Shown piece after piece: positions 6,584 through 12,836 of a DNA stretch of 13,400 nt. The notes under the pieces are model-generated. The model was not told the DNA's origin. It saw only the letters and a program-made list of their open reading frames with translations, and made no database searches. Origin of the DNA: Dehalococcoidia bacterium (GTDB lineage Bacteria; Chloroflexota; Dehalococcoidia; SM23-28-2; RBG-16-64-32); contig JAUYGU010000056.1 of NCBI GenBank assembly GCA_030690405.1, positions 1-13,400 of the forward strand. Direction: 5' to 3'. Numbering within the stretch: the stretch's first letter is position 1; each line of letters opens with the position of its first letter. The position numbers were made by a program, and so were the translations under genes.

Positions 6584-6720
6584 GACGGCATCGCCTAAGC
6601 CCGCCCCGCCACGGCGGGGGTGGGCCGACTCACTAACTCGGGCCAAATGCTCCGGCCCGAGAGCCGCCACCATACGCACGGCCGGACGACCCCCCGCCTG
6701 TGGCGGGAGGCCGAGCGGCC
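6584..6720. other. trpA-aroH spacer with three hairpins
   Basis: It contains perfect inverted repeats CCCGCC / GGCGGG with a 3-base loop (6693-6707), CTCGGGCC / GGCCCGAG with a 9-base loop (6637-6661), and CCCCGCC / GGCGGGG with almost no loop (6604-6619). None is followed by a T-tract. They may slow or stabilise the transcript between trpA and aroH; no gene is seen. Confidence 0.6.
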
Positions 6721-7524
6721 TTAGACGGCAGCTCTTCGCCGGCCGGTAACCACCTCCGCATATCGCTTGACCTTCCTTACTCTCTCAGACGGATCGGAAC
6801 GGTCGATCTCGTCAATAATAGCACTGCCGATGACGGCGGCGTCCGCGATGCGGGCCACCGCACGGAAGTGCTTGGGCTTAGATATACCAAATCCTACCGC
6901 CACTGGCAAGGGGGTGCGGGCGCGAACGCGGTTAACGAACGCGGAAAGCCCGGCCGGCAGCTCCTCGCGGGCGCCGGTGACGCCTGTCACGCTCATGCAG
7001 TACACGAAGCCGGAGGCGAGCCCCGCGATCAGCTCTATCCGGCCGTCCGTACTGGTGGGGGCGAGCAAGTATATGAGGTCCAGCCCGTGTTGGCGGCAGG
7101 CGTCCCGCAGAGGGTGCGACTCCTCCGGCGGCAGGTCTACAGCGATGATGCCGTCGGCGCCGGCGGCCGCGGCGTCGCGGCAGAACTCCTCCAGGCCGTA
7201 GGCGAGCAGCGGGTTGTAGTAGCCCATCAGCACGATCGGCGCCTCAACGCCCTGCGTACGCAGCTTGGCGACGACATCCAGGCAGACCGCCGGCGTGACG
7301 CCCCGCGCCAGCGCGTGGTGGGAGGAGCGCTGGATGGTCGGGCCCTCGCCCAGAGGGTCGGAGAAGGGGACGCCCAGCTCGATGACGTCGGCGCCGCCTT
7401 CGATGAGCGCGGGCACCAGCCGCAGCGTCTCCTCCACGCTGGGGTATCCGGCGGTCAGAAAGGCGACGAGGCCGGTCCGCCGCCGGGCCCGCAGTCCGGC
7501 GAACGCCTCCGCTATGCGGCTCAA
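6721..7524 (-). CDS. trpA: tryptophan synthase alpha subunit
   Basis: Cleaves indole-3-glycerol phosphate to indole and glyceraldehyde 3-phosphate in the alpha2-beta2 tryptophan synthase complex. It has 267 residues, full length. Landmarks fall at the standard numbering: catalytic Glu49 in VIELGVPFSDPL, Tyr175 in VYCMSVTGVTG, and the C-terminal phosphate loop VGFGISKPKH. Position 60, normally the catalytic Asp of PLADGP, is Glu here (PLGEGP). The start is TTG at 7524, which overlaps the TGA of the CPBP gene as TTGA and gives the family N-terminus MSRIAEAF. It is separated from trpB by about 2.2 kb containing two plus-strand genes, so it depends on the CPBP promoter or its own, not on simple read-through from trpB. 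Confidence 0.96.
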   Translation of the reverse strand: MSRIAEAFAGLRARRRTGLVAFLTAGYPSVEETLRLVPALIEGGADVIELGVPFSDPLGEGPTIQRSSHHALARGVTPAVCLDVVAKLRTQGVEAPIVLMGYYNPLLAYGLEEFCRDAAAAGADGIIAVDLPPEESHPLRDACRQHGLDLIYLLAPTSTDGRIELIAGLASGFVYCMSVTGVTGAREELPAGLSAFVNRVRARTPLPVAVGFGISKPKHFRAVARIADAAVIGSAIIDEIDRSDPSERVRKVKRYAEVVTGRRRAAV

Positions 7525-8279
7525 CCTGCCACCCCGGAGACGGCCAGCCCGAAGCTGATGGAGTTGAACAGGAGATGCGCAATCATCGGGGCCAGTATGG
7601 AGCCGGAGTAGACGTAGCCCCAGGCGAAGATCATCCCCACGGCGGTGAAGGGGATGAAGACCAGCGGGTCGACGTGGGCCAGGGAGAAGAGGAAGCCGGT
7701 GGAGAGCGCCGCGAAGAAGAAGCCCCAGCGGCCCCGCAGTCCGCCGAACAGGAAGCCGCGGAAGAACGTCTCCTCCATAACCGGCGCCAGGGCCAGGGAG
7801 AGGATGCCCACCAGAACGGTCAGGGGCACGCTATCGAACGCTTCGTCGGGAATGTTGCTGCTGGGCTCCGCGCCGAGGGCGGCGATGATCGCGAAGTAGG
7901 TCCAGATCACTACCAGCGCGCCGCCCAGCAGGGCCAGGGGCAGCCACCAGCCACCGCGCTCCGGCAGCCGCAGCCCAACCATAGCCCAGGAGACTTTGTA
8001 CTTGCGCACGGTGAACAGGGCGACGGCCACGAGCAGGAAGAGCTCCAGGAGCAGGTTCGCACCCAGGAGCACCGCCAGGGCTGCGTCGTCGCTGGTCACG
8101 TCGGAGCCGCCGGCGATGAGGGCGGCTACCGCCGCCGCGGGCAAGGCCACCAGGATGGTGCCGCCGATGACGATGCCGATCGCCATCGCCATATCGGCGT
8201 AGCCCCAGGGCGTGCGACCGCCGGAGTCGGGCGGCTCCGCTATCTGCTCGATGGGAGGGAGCGCTTGCTCGAACGCCAT
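7521..8279 (-). CDS. CPBP-family intramembrane metalloprotease
   Basis: A multi-pass membrane protein of 252 residues with about six to eight hydrophobic segments. The three CPBP (CAAX protease/Abi) motifs are present: EETFFR at 169-174 (EExxxR), FSLAH at 198-202 (FxxxH) and HLLFN at 235-239 (HxxxN), so the active site looks complete. The family includes prenyl-protein proteases, bacteriocin immunity proteins and many uncharacterised members; the substrate cannot be predicted. Start ATG at 8279 has no clear Shine-Dalgarno; a TAGACT box ends six bases upstream. The gene ends in a TTGA overlap with trpA, an unexpected partner for a tryptophan gene, which suggests that the CPBP gene was inserted upstream of trpA or that the operon was rearranged. 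Confidence 0.92.
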   Translation of the reverse strand: MAFEQALPPIEQIAEPPDSGGRTPWGYADMAMAIGIVIGGTILVALPAAAVAALIAGGSDVTSDDAALAVLLGANLLLELFLLVAVALFTVRKYKVSWAMVGLRLPERGGWWLPLALLGGALVVIWTYFAIIAALGAEPSSNIPDEAFDSVPLTVLVGILSLALAPVMEETFFRGFLFGGLRGRWGFFFAALSTGFLFSLAHVDPLVFIPFTAVGMIFAWGYVYSGSILAPMIAHLLFNSISFGLAVSGVAG

Positions 8280-8292
8280 ACACCCAGTCTAA

Positions 8293-8320
8293 GGGGAACA
8301 GGGAACAGGGAACAAGGAAC
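8293..8320. repeat. 7-base tandem repeat, four units
   Basis: The units read GGGGAAC, AGGGAAC, AGGGAAC, AAGGAAC. On the minus strand this lies directly upstream of the TAGACT box of the CPBP gene, so unit number would alter promoter spacing. Confidence 0.85.
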
Positions 8321-8413
8321 ACAGCTGTTGACCCACCCTGTCGCCAAAGGCGACTCGCCTGGGCGAGAGCTTGTCGAAGGGGGCGCGAAGGGCAAACAAG
8401 GAAAGTCGCCGGC

Positions 8414-8437
8414 GGGCGACCTGAAGGTCGCCCCTAC
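8414..8437 (-). repeat. REP-like element: GTAG foot plus hairpin
   Basis: Minus strand GTAG directly followed by stem GGGCGACC / GGTCGCCC with loop TTCA, a perfect eight-base-pair stem. Confidence 0.8.
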
Positions 8438-8461
8438 GTCTCTTCGGGGGGATACTGGGCA

Positions 8462-9052
8462 GTGATGAACGACAGCGAGCGCTTCTGGGACGAACGCTAC
8501 CGGACGGAGGAAGCGGTGCCAGAGCGCGGCCCGGCCGACTTCCTGGTCGAGCACCGACACCTGCTGCCGCCCGCCGGCCGTGCGCTTGACGTGGCGATGG
8601 GGACGGGCCGCAACACGCTCTACCTGGCGTCTCTGGGGTACGAGGTTACGGGGATCGACGTGTCCGGCGTGGCGGTGGAGCGCTGCCGCGCGGAGGCCGG
8701 ACGCCGCGGCCTGCGCGTCGAGGCGGTGCAGGCGGACCTCGAGTCGTACCGGCCGCCCCGGCAGGCTTGCGACGTCGTGATCGACTTCTACTACCTGCAG
8801 CGCGACCTGGCGCCGGCGCTGGTCGCCGCCCTGCGGCCCGGCGGCGTGCTGGTGTTCGAGTCGTTCACGACGGAGCAGCGGCGGTTCGGCTGGGGGCCCG
8901 TGCAGGACGACTTCCTGCTGCGGCCGGGGGAGCTGCGGACGCTGTTCGCGGGGCTGGAGGAGCTCGTCTACCGGGAAGGTCTGGTGGAGAGCCAGAGCGG
9001 GCGGGGGACGAAGGCGGTTGCGGGGCTGGTGGCGCGGAAGCCGGCGGCGTAG
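8462..9052 (+). CDS. class I SAM-dependent methyltransferase (TehB-like outline)
   Basis: 196 residues with the Rossmann-type methyltransferase core. It begins FWDERYRTEEAVPERGPADF, as in TehB/thiopurine-methyltransferase-like proteins. Motif I is ALDVAMGTGRNTLYLA (41-56), with the acidic ribose-binding residue at Asp66 in TGIDVS. VQADLESY is the next motif, DVVIDFYYLQR is the motif IV region, and LRPGGVLVFESF follows. The usual ALDLGCG form of motif I is changed to ALDVAMG. The substrate is unknown. The start may be GTG at 8462 (ten bases after a GGGGGG run) or the ATG directly behind it at 8465. It is transcribed against the trp genes and, with the next gene, splits trpB from trpA. Confidence 0.9.
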   Translation: MMNDSERFWDERYRTEEAVPERGPADFLVEHRHLLPPAGRALDVAMGTGRNTLYLASLGYEVTGIDVSGVAVERCRAEAGRRGLRVEAVQADLESYRPPRQACDVVIDFYYLQRDLAPALVAALRPGGVLVFESFTTEQRRFGWGPVQDDFLLRPGELRTLFAGLEELVYREGLVESQSGRGTKAVAGLVARKPAA

Positions 9053-9091
9053 CGGGCCTTCCGGGGTCTCCTCGCCCCGGCCTGCCGGTGG

Positions 9092-9097
9092 TATAAT
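9092..9097 (+). promoter_or_regulatory. TATAAT -10 box of the SnoaL-like gene
   Basis: A perfect plus-strand TATAAT lies 41 bases before the ATG at 9139. A leader of about 35 bases with a strong Shine-Dalgarno, AAGAGGAGG (9123-9131), seven bases before the start would follow. The -35 region is weak. Unlike scpA, this gene has a conventional leader. Confidence 0.65.
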
Positions 9098-9138
9098 ACG
9101 GCGTTAGTATCGCCCTGTAGCCAAGAGGAGGCCACCTC

Positions 9139-9558
9139 ATGTCCGACGCTGCTTCTATCGCCCGCGAGTACAACGACGCCTGGAACCGGCGCGATTGGGC
9201 CCGCTACCGCGAACTCCTTCACCCTGAGTACACGTACACCGGCGGCGACGGGCAAACGCAGAAGGGGCAGGACGTAGGGCTGGCCGTTGGCCAGATGTTC
9301 GCCACCGCCTTCCCGGACGGCCGGATCGACGTCCAGAGCATCCACGCAGCCGGAAACGTCGCCATCGTCGAGTTCATCGGCCGTGGCAGCCACACCGGCG
9401 ATCTCATGGGCATCGCCCCGACCGGGCGGCAGATGACGATGCCGGTGTGCGACATCCTGGAGATTCGGGACGGGAAGATCTACGCCGAGCGGGAGTATAT
9501 GGACATGCTGCACATGATGCAGCAGCTCGGCGTCGCCCCCGCTCCGGCGACCGCGTAG
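9139..9558 (+). CDS. SnoaL-like / NTF2-fold protein, ester-cyclase type
   Basis: 139 residues with the pattern of the SnoaL-like polyketide cyclase and ester cyclase group: an N-terminal helix AREYNDAWNRRDWARYRELL, HPEYTYT, then a conical barrel with FATAFPDGRIDVQSI, VAIVEFIGRGSHTG, PTGRQMTMPVCDILEIRDGKI and a C-terminal YMDMLHMMQQLG helix. No signal peptide is seen. Proteins of this type are common outside polyketide clusters, so a function cannot be assigned, and no polyketide genes are nearby. Start ATG is well supported by the Shine-Dalgarno AGGAGG and its own promoter. It converges on trpB. Confidence 0.9.
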   Translation: MSDAASIAREYNDAWNRRDWARYRELLHPEYTYTGGDGQTQKGQDVGLAVGQMFATAFPDGRIDVQSIHAAGNVAIVEFIGRGSHTGDLMGIAPTGRQMTMPVCDILEIRDGKIYAEREYMDMLHMMQQLGVAPAPATA

Positions 9559-9609
9559 AGTTCGTTCGCTCTAGGCGAGAGCGCGGGTTTGCCCCGCCTG
9601 GTCCCAGAG

Positions 9610-9633
9610 GCCGGCCCTCTGCCGAGGGCCGGC
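9610..9633. terminator. candidate bidirectional terminator hairpin
   Basis: Perfect ten-base-pair stem GCCGGCCCTC / GAGGGCCGGC with loop TGCC, placed between convergent gene ends. No T-tract follows on either strand, so it is a structural candidate, not a classical intrinsic terminator. Confidence 0.45.
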
Positions 9634-9650
9634 GCCGGATTAGGGCGGCC

Positions 9651-9715
9651 GAGATTCTTCGCTCAGAGCCGCCGCCGTAAGCGGGTGGTTGTCTGGGGTC
9701 GCTCAGAATGACAGG
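9651..9715. repeat. dispersed repeat family F, copy 3
   Basis: GAGATTCTTCGC at one end and GGTCGCTCAGAATGACAGG at the other match the other copies with small changes. Located just beyond the trpB stop. Confidence 0.7.
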
Positions 9716-9741
9716 ACGGAGGCAGGCCTGAGCGCGTTGGG

Positions 9742-10941
9742 CTACTGACGCGCGCCCTCGAGGGCGTGGGCTACGATCTCGAGGTCCTTGTCGCCCCGGC
9801 CTGACAGGCAGACCAGGACGATGGCGCCAGCGGGCAGGCCCTTCGCCATCTCGGCCGCATGGTAGATGGCGTGCGCCGGCTCCAGCGCCGGGATGATCCC
9901 CTCCGTTTCGCACAGCAGTGTGAAACCCTGGAGGGCCTGTGCGTCCGTAACCGCCACGTACTCCGCGCGGCCGGACTCTTTGTAGAAGGCGTGCTCCGGC
10001 CCGACGCCCGGGTAGTCCAGGCCGGCGGAGATGGAGTGCGCCTCCCGCACCTGGCCGGCGTCGTCCTGAAGCAGGTAGGAGAGCGCGCCGTGGAGCACGC
10101 CGGGCCGCCCCGCGCCCAGCGAGGCGGCGTGATGGCCGCTCGCCAGCCCTTCGCCGGCGGCCTCTACGCCGACCAGCCGGACGGACTCGTCGGCGTAGAA
10201 CGGGTGGACGAGGCCGTTGGCGTTGGAGCCGCCGCCCACGCAGGCGACGGCGTAGTCAGGGAGCCGGCCCTCCGCCTCCAGCATCTGCTGGCGCGCCTCC
10301 GCGCCGATGACCGACTGGAAGTCGCGGACGATCATAGGGTAGGGGTGCGGCCCGACGACGGAGCCGAGCAGGTAGTGGGTCGTCTCGACGTTGGTCACCC
10401 AGTCGCGGATCGCCTCGTTGATCGCGTCCTTGAGGGTGCGCGAGCCGGAGTCGACGGGGCGGACCTCGGCGCCCAGCAGCTTCATCCGGAAGACGTTGAG
10501 GGCCTGGCGGCGGACATCCTCCGCGCCCATGTAGACGACGCACTCCAGACCCATCATCGCGCAGACGGTGGCGGTGGCGACGCCGTGCTGGCCGGCGCCG
10601 GTCTCGGCGACGACGCGCGGCTTGCCCATGCGCTTCGCCAGGAGCCCCTGGCCGAGGGCGTTGTTGATCTTGTGAGCGCCGGTGTGGGCCAGGTCCTCCC
10701 GCTTGAGGTAGATGCGGGCGCCGCCGGCGCGCTCCGACAGGCGGGCGGCGAAGTAGAGGGGGGTGGGCCTGCCCGCGTAGTCCCGCAGGAGCCCCGAAAG
10801 CTCCGCCTGGAAGGCCGCGTCCGCCTGGGCCGCGCGATAGACGCTCTCCAGCTCCGCGAGGGCGGACATGAGCGTCTCCGGTACGTACTGGCCGCCGAAC
10901 GGGCCGAAGCGGCCGCGCGCGTCGGGTAAGGGGACGGTCAC
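9742..10941 (-). CDS. trpB: tryptophan synthase beta subunit
   Basis: PLP enzyme joining indole and serine to tryptophan in the complex with TrpA. It has 399 residues, the usual TrpB1 length. The N-terminus [15 protein letters not shown] is typical. The PLP lysine is Lys91 in HTGAHKINN, the catalytic Glu is Glu113 in ETGAGQHG, and the phosphate loop GGGSN lies at 236-240. The C-terminus reads [11 protein letters not shown]. The start is GTG at 10941, overlapping the TGA of trpF as GTGA. The longer open frame upstream is a shadow of trpF. It is the last gene of the trpD-C-F-B block; trpA is not next to it. Confidence 0.97.
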   Translation of the reverse strand: MTVPLPDARGRFGPFGGQYVPETLMSALAELESVYRAAQADAAFQAELSGLLRDYAGRPTPLYFAARLSERAGGARIYLKREDLAHTGAHKINNALGQGLLAKRMGKPRVVAETGAGQHGVATATVCAMMGLECVVYMGAEDVRRQALNVFRMKLLGAEVRPVDSGSRTLKDAINEAIRDWVTNVETTHYLLGSVVGPHPYPMIVRDFQSVIGAEARQQMLEAEGRLPDYAVACVGGGSNANGLVHPFYADESVRLVGVEAAGEGLASGHHAASLGAGRPGVLHGALSYLLQDDAGQVREAHSISAGLDYPGVGPEHAFYKESGRAEYVAVTDAQALQGFTLLCETEGIIPALEPAHAIYHAAEMAKGLPAGAIVLVCLSGRGDKDLEIVAHALEGARQ

Positions 10942-11612
10942 GGCGTCTCCTTGGCGGCCTTGATGAAGGCGCGAATCTTGGCGACGTCCTTCACGCCGTC
11001 GGACTCGACGCCGGAGGAGACGTCGACGGCCCAGGGGTGGACTACCGCGACGGCGCGGGCGACGTTGTCGGGCCGCAGGCCGCCGGCGAGCATCACCGGT
11101 TGCTTGGTGGCCACCTGCGCGGCGACCGCCCAGTCGAGGGTGACGCCGGCGCCGCCGTAGGCGCCCTCGACGTAGGGGTCGAGGAGGAGGAGGGCGCCGC
11201 CGTGCACCTGCGCCAGCACCTCGGCGGCGGTCTGGCCGTGGCGGACCTTCAGGCACTTCAGCACCGGCCTCTCGATGAGCGCGCAGACGTCCCAGGGCTC
11301 GGAGCCGGATAGCTGGACGAGGTCCAGGCCGCACTCCCGCGCGATGCCGTTGATCGTGTCCGCGTCCTGGTCCGCGAAGACGCCGACCAGCAGCGGCCTG
11401 CCCGCGCGCAGCCGCGCCTCGACGGCTTCGACGGTGGCGGCGGCCGGCGGGGCGGCGCGCTCTCCGAGGGCCTTGGCGATGCGGCCGGCCTGGCCCATCG
11501 TCACCTGCCGCTGGCTGGGCGCGAAGACGACGCCGATGAGGTCGGCGCCACAGGCGGCGGCGGCGCGGGCGTGCCGGGGCTCCGATACACCGCAGATCTT
11601 AACGAGGGTCAT
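10938..11612 (-). CDS. trpF: phosphoribosylanthranilate isomerase
   Basis: Amadori isomerisation of phosphoribosylanthranilate to CdRP. It has 224 residues, about 20 longer than usual, owing to an Ala-rich insert near 51-72 (in and after [16 protein letters not shown]). The catalytic Cys7 (VKICGVS) is present, as is the aspartate in [21 protein letters not shown]; the phosphate-binding parts [10 protein letters not shown] and VDVSSGVE are intact. Start ATG at 11612 is fixed by the conserved MTLVKICG. There is no Shine-Dalgarno; instead the ATG overlaps the TGA of an 83-residue ORF coming from trpC. Its own stop overlaps the trpB GTG. Translational coupling on both sides is therefore likely. 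Confidence 0.96.
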   Translation of the reverse strand: MTLVKICGVSEPRHARAAAACGADLIGVVFAPSQRQVTMGQAGRIAKALGERAAPPAAATVEAVEARLRAGRPLLVGVFADQDADTINGIARECGLDLVQLSGSEPWDVCALIERPVLKCLKVRHGQTAAEVLAQVHGGALLLLDPYVEGAYGGAGVTLDWAVAAQVATKQPVMLAGGLRPDNVARAVAVVHPWAVDVSSGVESDGVKDVAKIRAFIKAAKETP

Positions 11613-11860
11613 AGCGGAGAACCCAGGAAGGTGAACCAGCGAACCAGAGACCCAGCAAACCAGGTCGTGAGGCAGAACCCTTCGACAGGCTCAGGGCAGG
11701 CTCTAGAAGCGAGAACCCAAGATGGCAACCCAGCACTGCGCATTGAAATGCGCGGCTGACGCGCGTGCGGTGGTCTGCCCCTCCCAAGATTCCTTCGCTG
11801 CGGGGTGCGGTGCCGCGAAAGAGCGTGGTCGCCGCTCAGAATGACACCTAACCACGTCAT
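11609..11860 (-). CDS. bridging small ORF between trpC and trpF (83 aa, repeat-derived)
   Basis: It starts at ATG 11860 in an ATGA overlap with the trpC stop, with GGGAG eight bases upstream, and ends at TGA 11609-11611 overlapping the trpF ATG. It begins MTWLG; the DNA ATGACGTGGTTAGG resembles the trpF start ATGACCCTCGTTAAG with one indel, so it may be a decayed copy of it. The rest is translated from repeat family F, a TTCA-loop hairpin, a CCCTTCGACAGGCTCAGGG repeat (ACPEPVEG) and a CTGGTT-type minisatellite (WFAGSLVRWF). A functional protein is unlikely; a ribosome bridge is the interesting possibility. Confidence 0.35.
   Translation of the reverse strand: MTWLGVILSGDHALSRHRTPQRRNLGRGRPPHARQPRISMRSAGLPSWVLASRACPEPVEGFCLTTWFAGSLVRWFTFLGSPL
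11624..11667 (-). repeat. degenerate minisatellite of AACCAG / CTGGTT units
   Basis: Several irregular units around GAACCAG, GAACCAGA, GACCCAGC and AAACCAGG (plus strand) lie just before the trpF start. They encode the Trp/Phe-rich end of the bridging ORF. Confidence 0.6.
11677..11702. repeat. CCCTTCGACAGGCTCAGGG dispersed repeat
   Basis: An imperfect palindrome; a related sequence with AAGCTC instead of AGGCTC occurs on the minus strand around 8367-8381. Confidence 0.6.
11736..11755. repeat. hairpin with TTCA/TGAA loop (family H)
   Basis: Stem CTGCGCAT / ATGCGCGG with loop TGAA on the plus strand, one T-G wobble pair. It is nearly identical to the hairpin at 12748-12767, where that pair is C-G. 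Confidence 0.75.
11777..11846. repeat. dispersed repeat family F, copy 4
   Basis: CCCCTCCCAAGATTCCTTCGC-type end and GCCGCTCAGAATGACA end, closest to copy 1 near tyrS. It begins about ten bases from the trpC stop. Confidence 0.75.
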
Positions 11861-12672
11861 CGGGCGGTCTCCCGGTCGGCGGGAAACAGCTCTCGGATCT
11901 TGGCCACCGGGTCCGGGGCGGTGACCAGCGCCTCGCCGATGAGGACGGCGTCCACGGGCAGGGCCCGCAGCCGCTCGACGTCGGCGCGGGTGAAGATGCC
12001 GGACTCAGCGACGAGGGTGACCTCGGGCGGGACGAGCGGGCGCAGCCGCTCCGTCGTCGCCAGGTCGACCTCGAACGTGCGGAGGTCGCGGTTGTTGACG
12101 CCGACGATGCGGGCGGAGGCCATGAGGGCGCGCTCCAGCTCCAACTCGTCGTGGACCTCCACCAGGGCGTCCATCTCCAGCGCCTGGGCCAGGCCGATGA
12201 GCTGGGCGAGCAGCGCCGGGTTGAGGACGGCGGCGATGAGGAGCACGGCGTCGGCGCCGTGGACGCGGGCCTCGTACAGCTGGTAGTGGTCGAACAGGAA
12301 GTCCTTGCGCAGGAGCGGCGGGCCGTCCGGCAGGTCGGCGCGGATCGCCGCGAGATGCGCCAGCGAGCCCTGGAAGTGCTTGGCGTCGGTGAGGACGGAG
12401 ACGGCGGCGGGCCCCGCGCCGGCGTAGGCGCGGGCCAGCGCCAGTGGGTCGAAGTCCGCGCGCAGGAGGCCGCGCGAGGGCGAGGCCTTCTTCACCTCGG
12501 CGATGAGGCGGACGGTGTCCCCCTTCAGCGCCCCGCCGAAGGGGCGGACGGGCGGCGCCTCCGGCAGGCGCGCCTTCAGCTCGTCGAAGGGGACGCGGAG
12601 GCAGGTCGCCTCCAGCTCCTCCCGCTTGCCGGCGACGATGCGGTCGAGGACCGTATCCGTGCGCTGGGTCAC
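11857..12672 (-). CDS. trpC: indole-3-glycerol phosphate synthase
   Basis: Closes the indole ring by decarboxylating CdRP. It has 271 residues, a normal monofunctional TrpC. Catalytic and binding residues of the TIM barrel are present: Glu59 and Lys61 in LIAEVKKASPSRG, Lys123 in LLRKDFLFD, Glu172 in LVEVHDELE, Asn193/194 in VGVNNRDL, and Glu223-Ser224 in VAESGIF. The start is GTG at 12672, reading MTQRT, preceded by GGGGGG six bases upstream and overlapping the TGA of a small ORF (GTGA). Two further copies of this start with ATG occur upstream at 12836 and 12949, the last overlapping the trpD stop. The ancestral start was therefore probably ATG joined directly to trpD. The stop at 11857 overlaps the start of the bridging ORF to trpF. 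Confidence 0.96.
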   Translation of the reverse strand: MTQRTDTVLDRIVAGKREELEATCLRVPFDELKARLPEAPPVRPFGGALKGDTVRLIAEVKKASPSRGLLRADFDPLALARAYAGAGPAAVSVLTDAKHFQGSLAHLAAIRADLPDGPPLLRKDFLFDHYQLYEARVHGADAVLLIAAVLNPALLAQLIGLAQALEMDALVEVHDELELERALMASARIVGVNNRDLRTFEVDLATTERLRPLVPPEVTLVAESGIFTRADVERLRALPVDAVLIGEALVTAPDPVAKIRELFPADRETAR

Positions 12673-12836
12673 GAGCCACCCCCCGAAGCGCAGGCTTTAG
12701 CCTGCGACCTTGCCGCAGTCTTCGCCGCCGAAGGGATGAGAACCACACCGCGCATTGAAATGCGCGGCTTCTGTTGCTGCCCCATGCCGCGGGCTTCAGC
12801 CCGCGGTGCCGGCCCGAATCCCGTGCGCTGGGTCAT
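12669..12836 (-). CDS. bridging small ORF 2 between trpD and trpC (55 aa)
   Basis: It starts at ATG 12836 with AGGAG six bases upstream, begins MTQRT like TrpC, and ends in a TGA that overlaps the trpC GTG. Its body encodes three repeat hairpins. Its start overlaps the stop of bridging ORF 1. No protein family is recognised. Confidence 0.35.
   Translation of the reverse strand: MTQRTGFGPAPRAEARGMGQQQKPRISMRGVVLIPSAAKTAARSQAKACASGGGS
12689..12706. repeat. hairpin, family H variant with TTTA loop
   Basis: Perfect stem CGCAGGC / GCCTGCG with loop TTTA on the plus strand. Confidence 0.75.
12748..12767. repeat. hairpin with TTCA/TGAA loop (family H)
   Basis: Perfect eight-pair stem CCGCGCAT / ATGCGCGG with loop TGAA on the plus strand. 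Confidence 0.8.
12787..12806. repeat. hairpin with TTCA loop (family H)
   Basis: Perfect eight-pair stem CCGCGGGC / GCCCGCGG with loop TTCA on the plus strand, opposite in orientation to its neighbours. Confidence 0.8.

Larger units (their letters stand above)
8280..8461. other. divergent spacer between CPBP gene and methyltransferase gene, rich in short repeats
   Basis: This 182-base spacer must hold the promoters for both directions. From left to right it holds a 7-base tandem repeat (8293-8320), perfect hairpins GTCGCC-AAA-GGCGAC (8340-8354) and CTCGCC / GGCGAG (8354-8367), a CCCTTCGACAAGCTC repeat on the minus strand (about 8367-8381), and a GTAG-footed REP-like element (8414-8437). A GATACT -10-like box at 8451-8456 lies just before the methyltransferase start. 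Confidence 0.7.
9559..9741. other. convergent spacer between the SnoaL-like gene and trpB
   Basis: It contains a small hairpin CGCTCT / AGAGCG (9567-9583), a strong GC hairpin (9610-9633) and one copy of repeat family F (9651-9715). No gene is seen. Either hairpin could block transcription from both sides. Confidence 0.6.

Noticed and set aside
5081..6598. 505-residue plus-strand open frame opposite the DAHP synthase and aroH genes
   Set aside because: Antisense shadow in GC-rich DNA: composition is Val/Gly/Asp/Arg-rich without domain motifs, and the minus strand encodes two clearly conserved enzymes with intact active sites.
9610..9633. classical Rho-independent terminator
   Set aside because: Stem is strong but no run of T follows on either strand, so only a candidate structural terminator is recorded.
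9859..10929. 356-residue plus-strand open frame opposite trpB
   Set aside because: Antisense shadow of trpB, low-complexity composition, no family features.
10942..11334. upstream extension of the trpB frame inside trpF
   Set aside because: The extension is an Arg/Pro/Gly-rich shadow of trpF; the GTG at 10941 gives the family N-terminus and a GTGA overlap.
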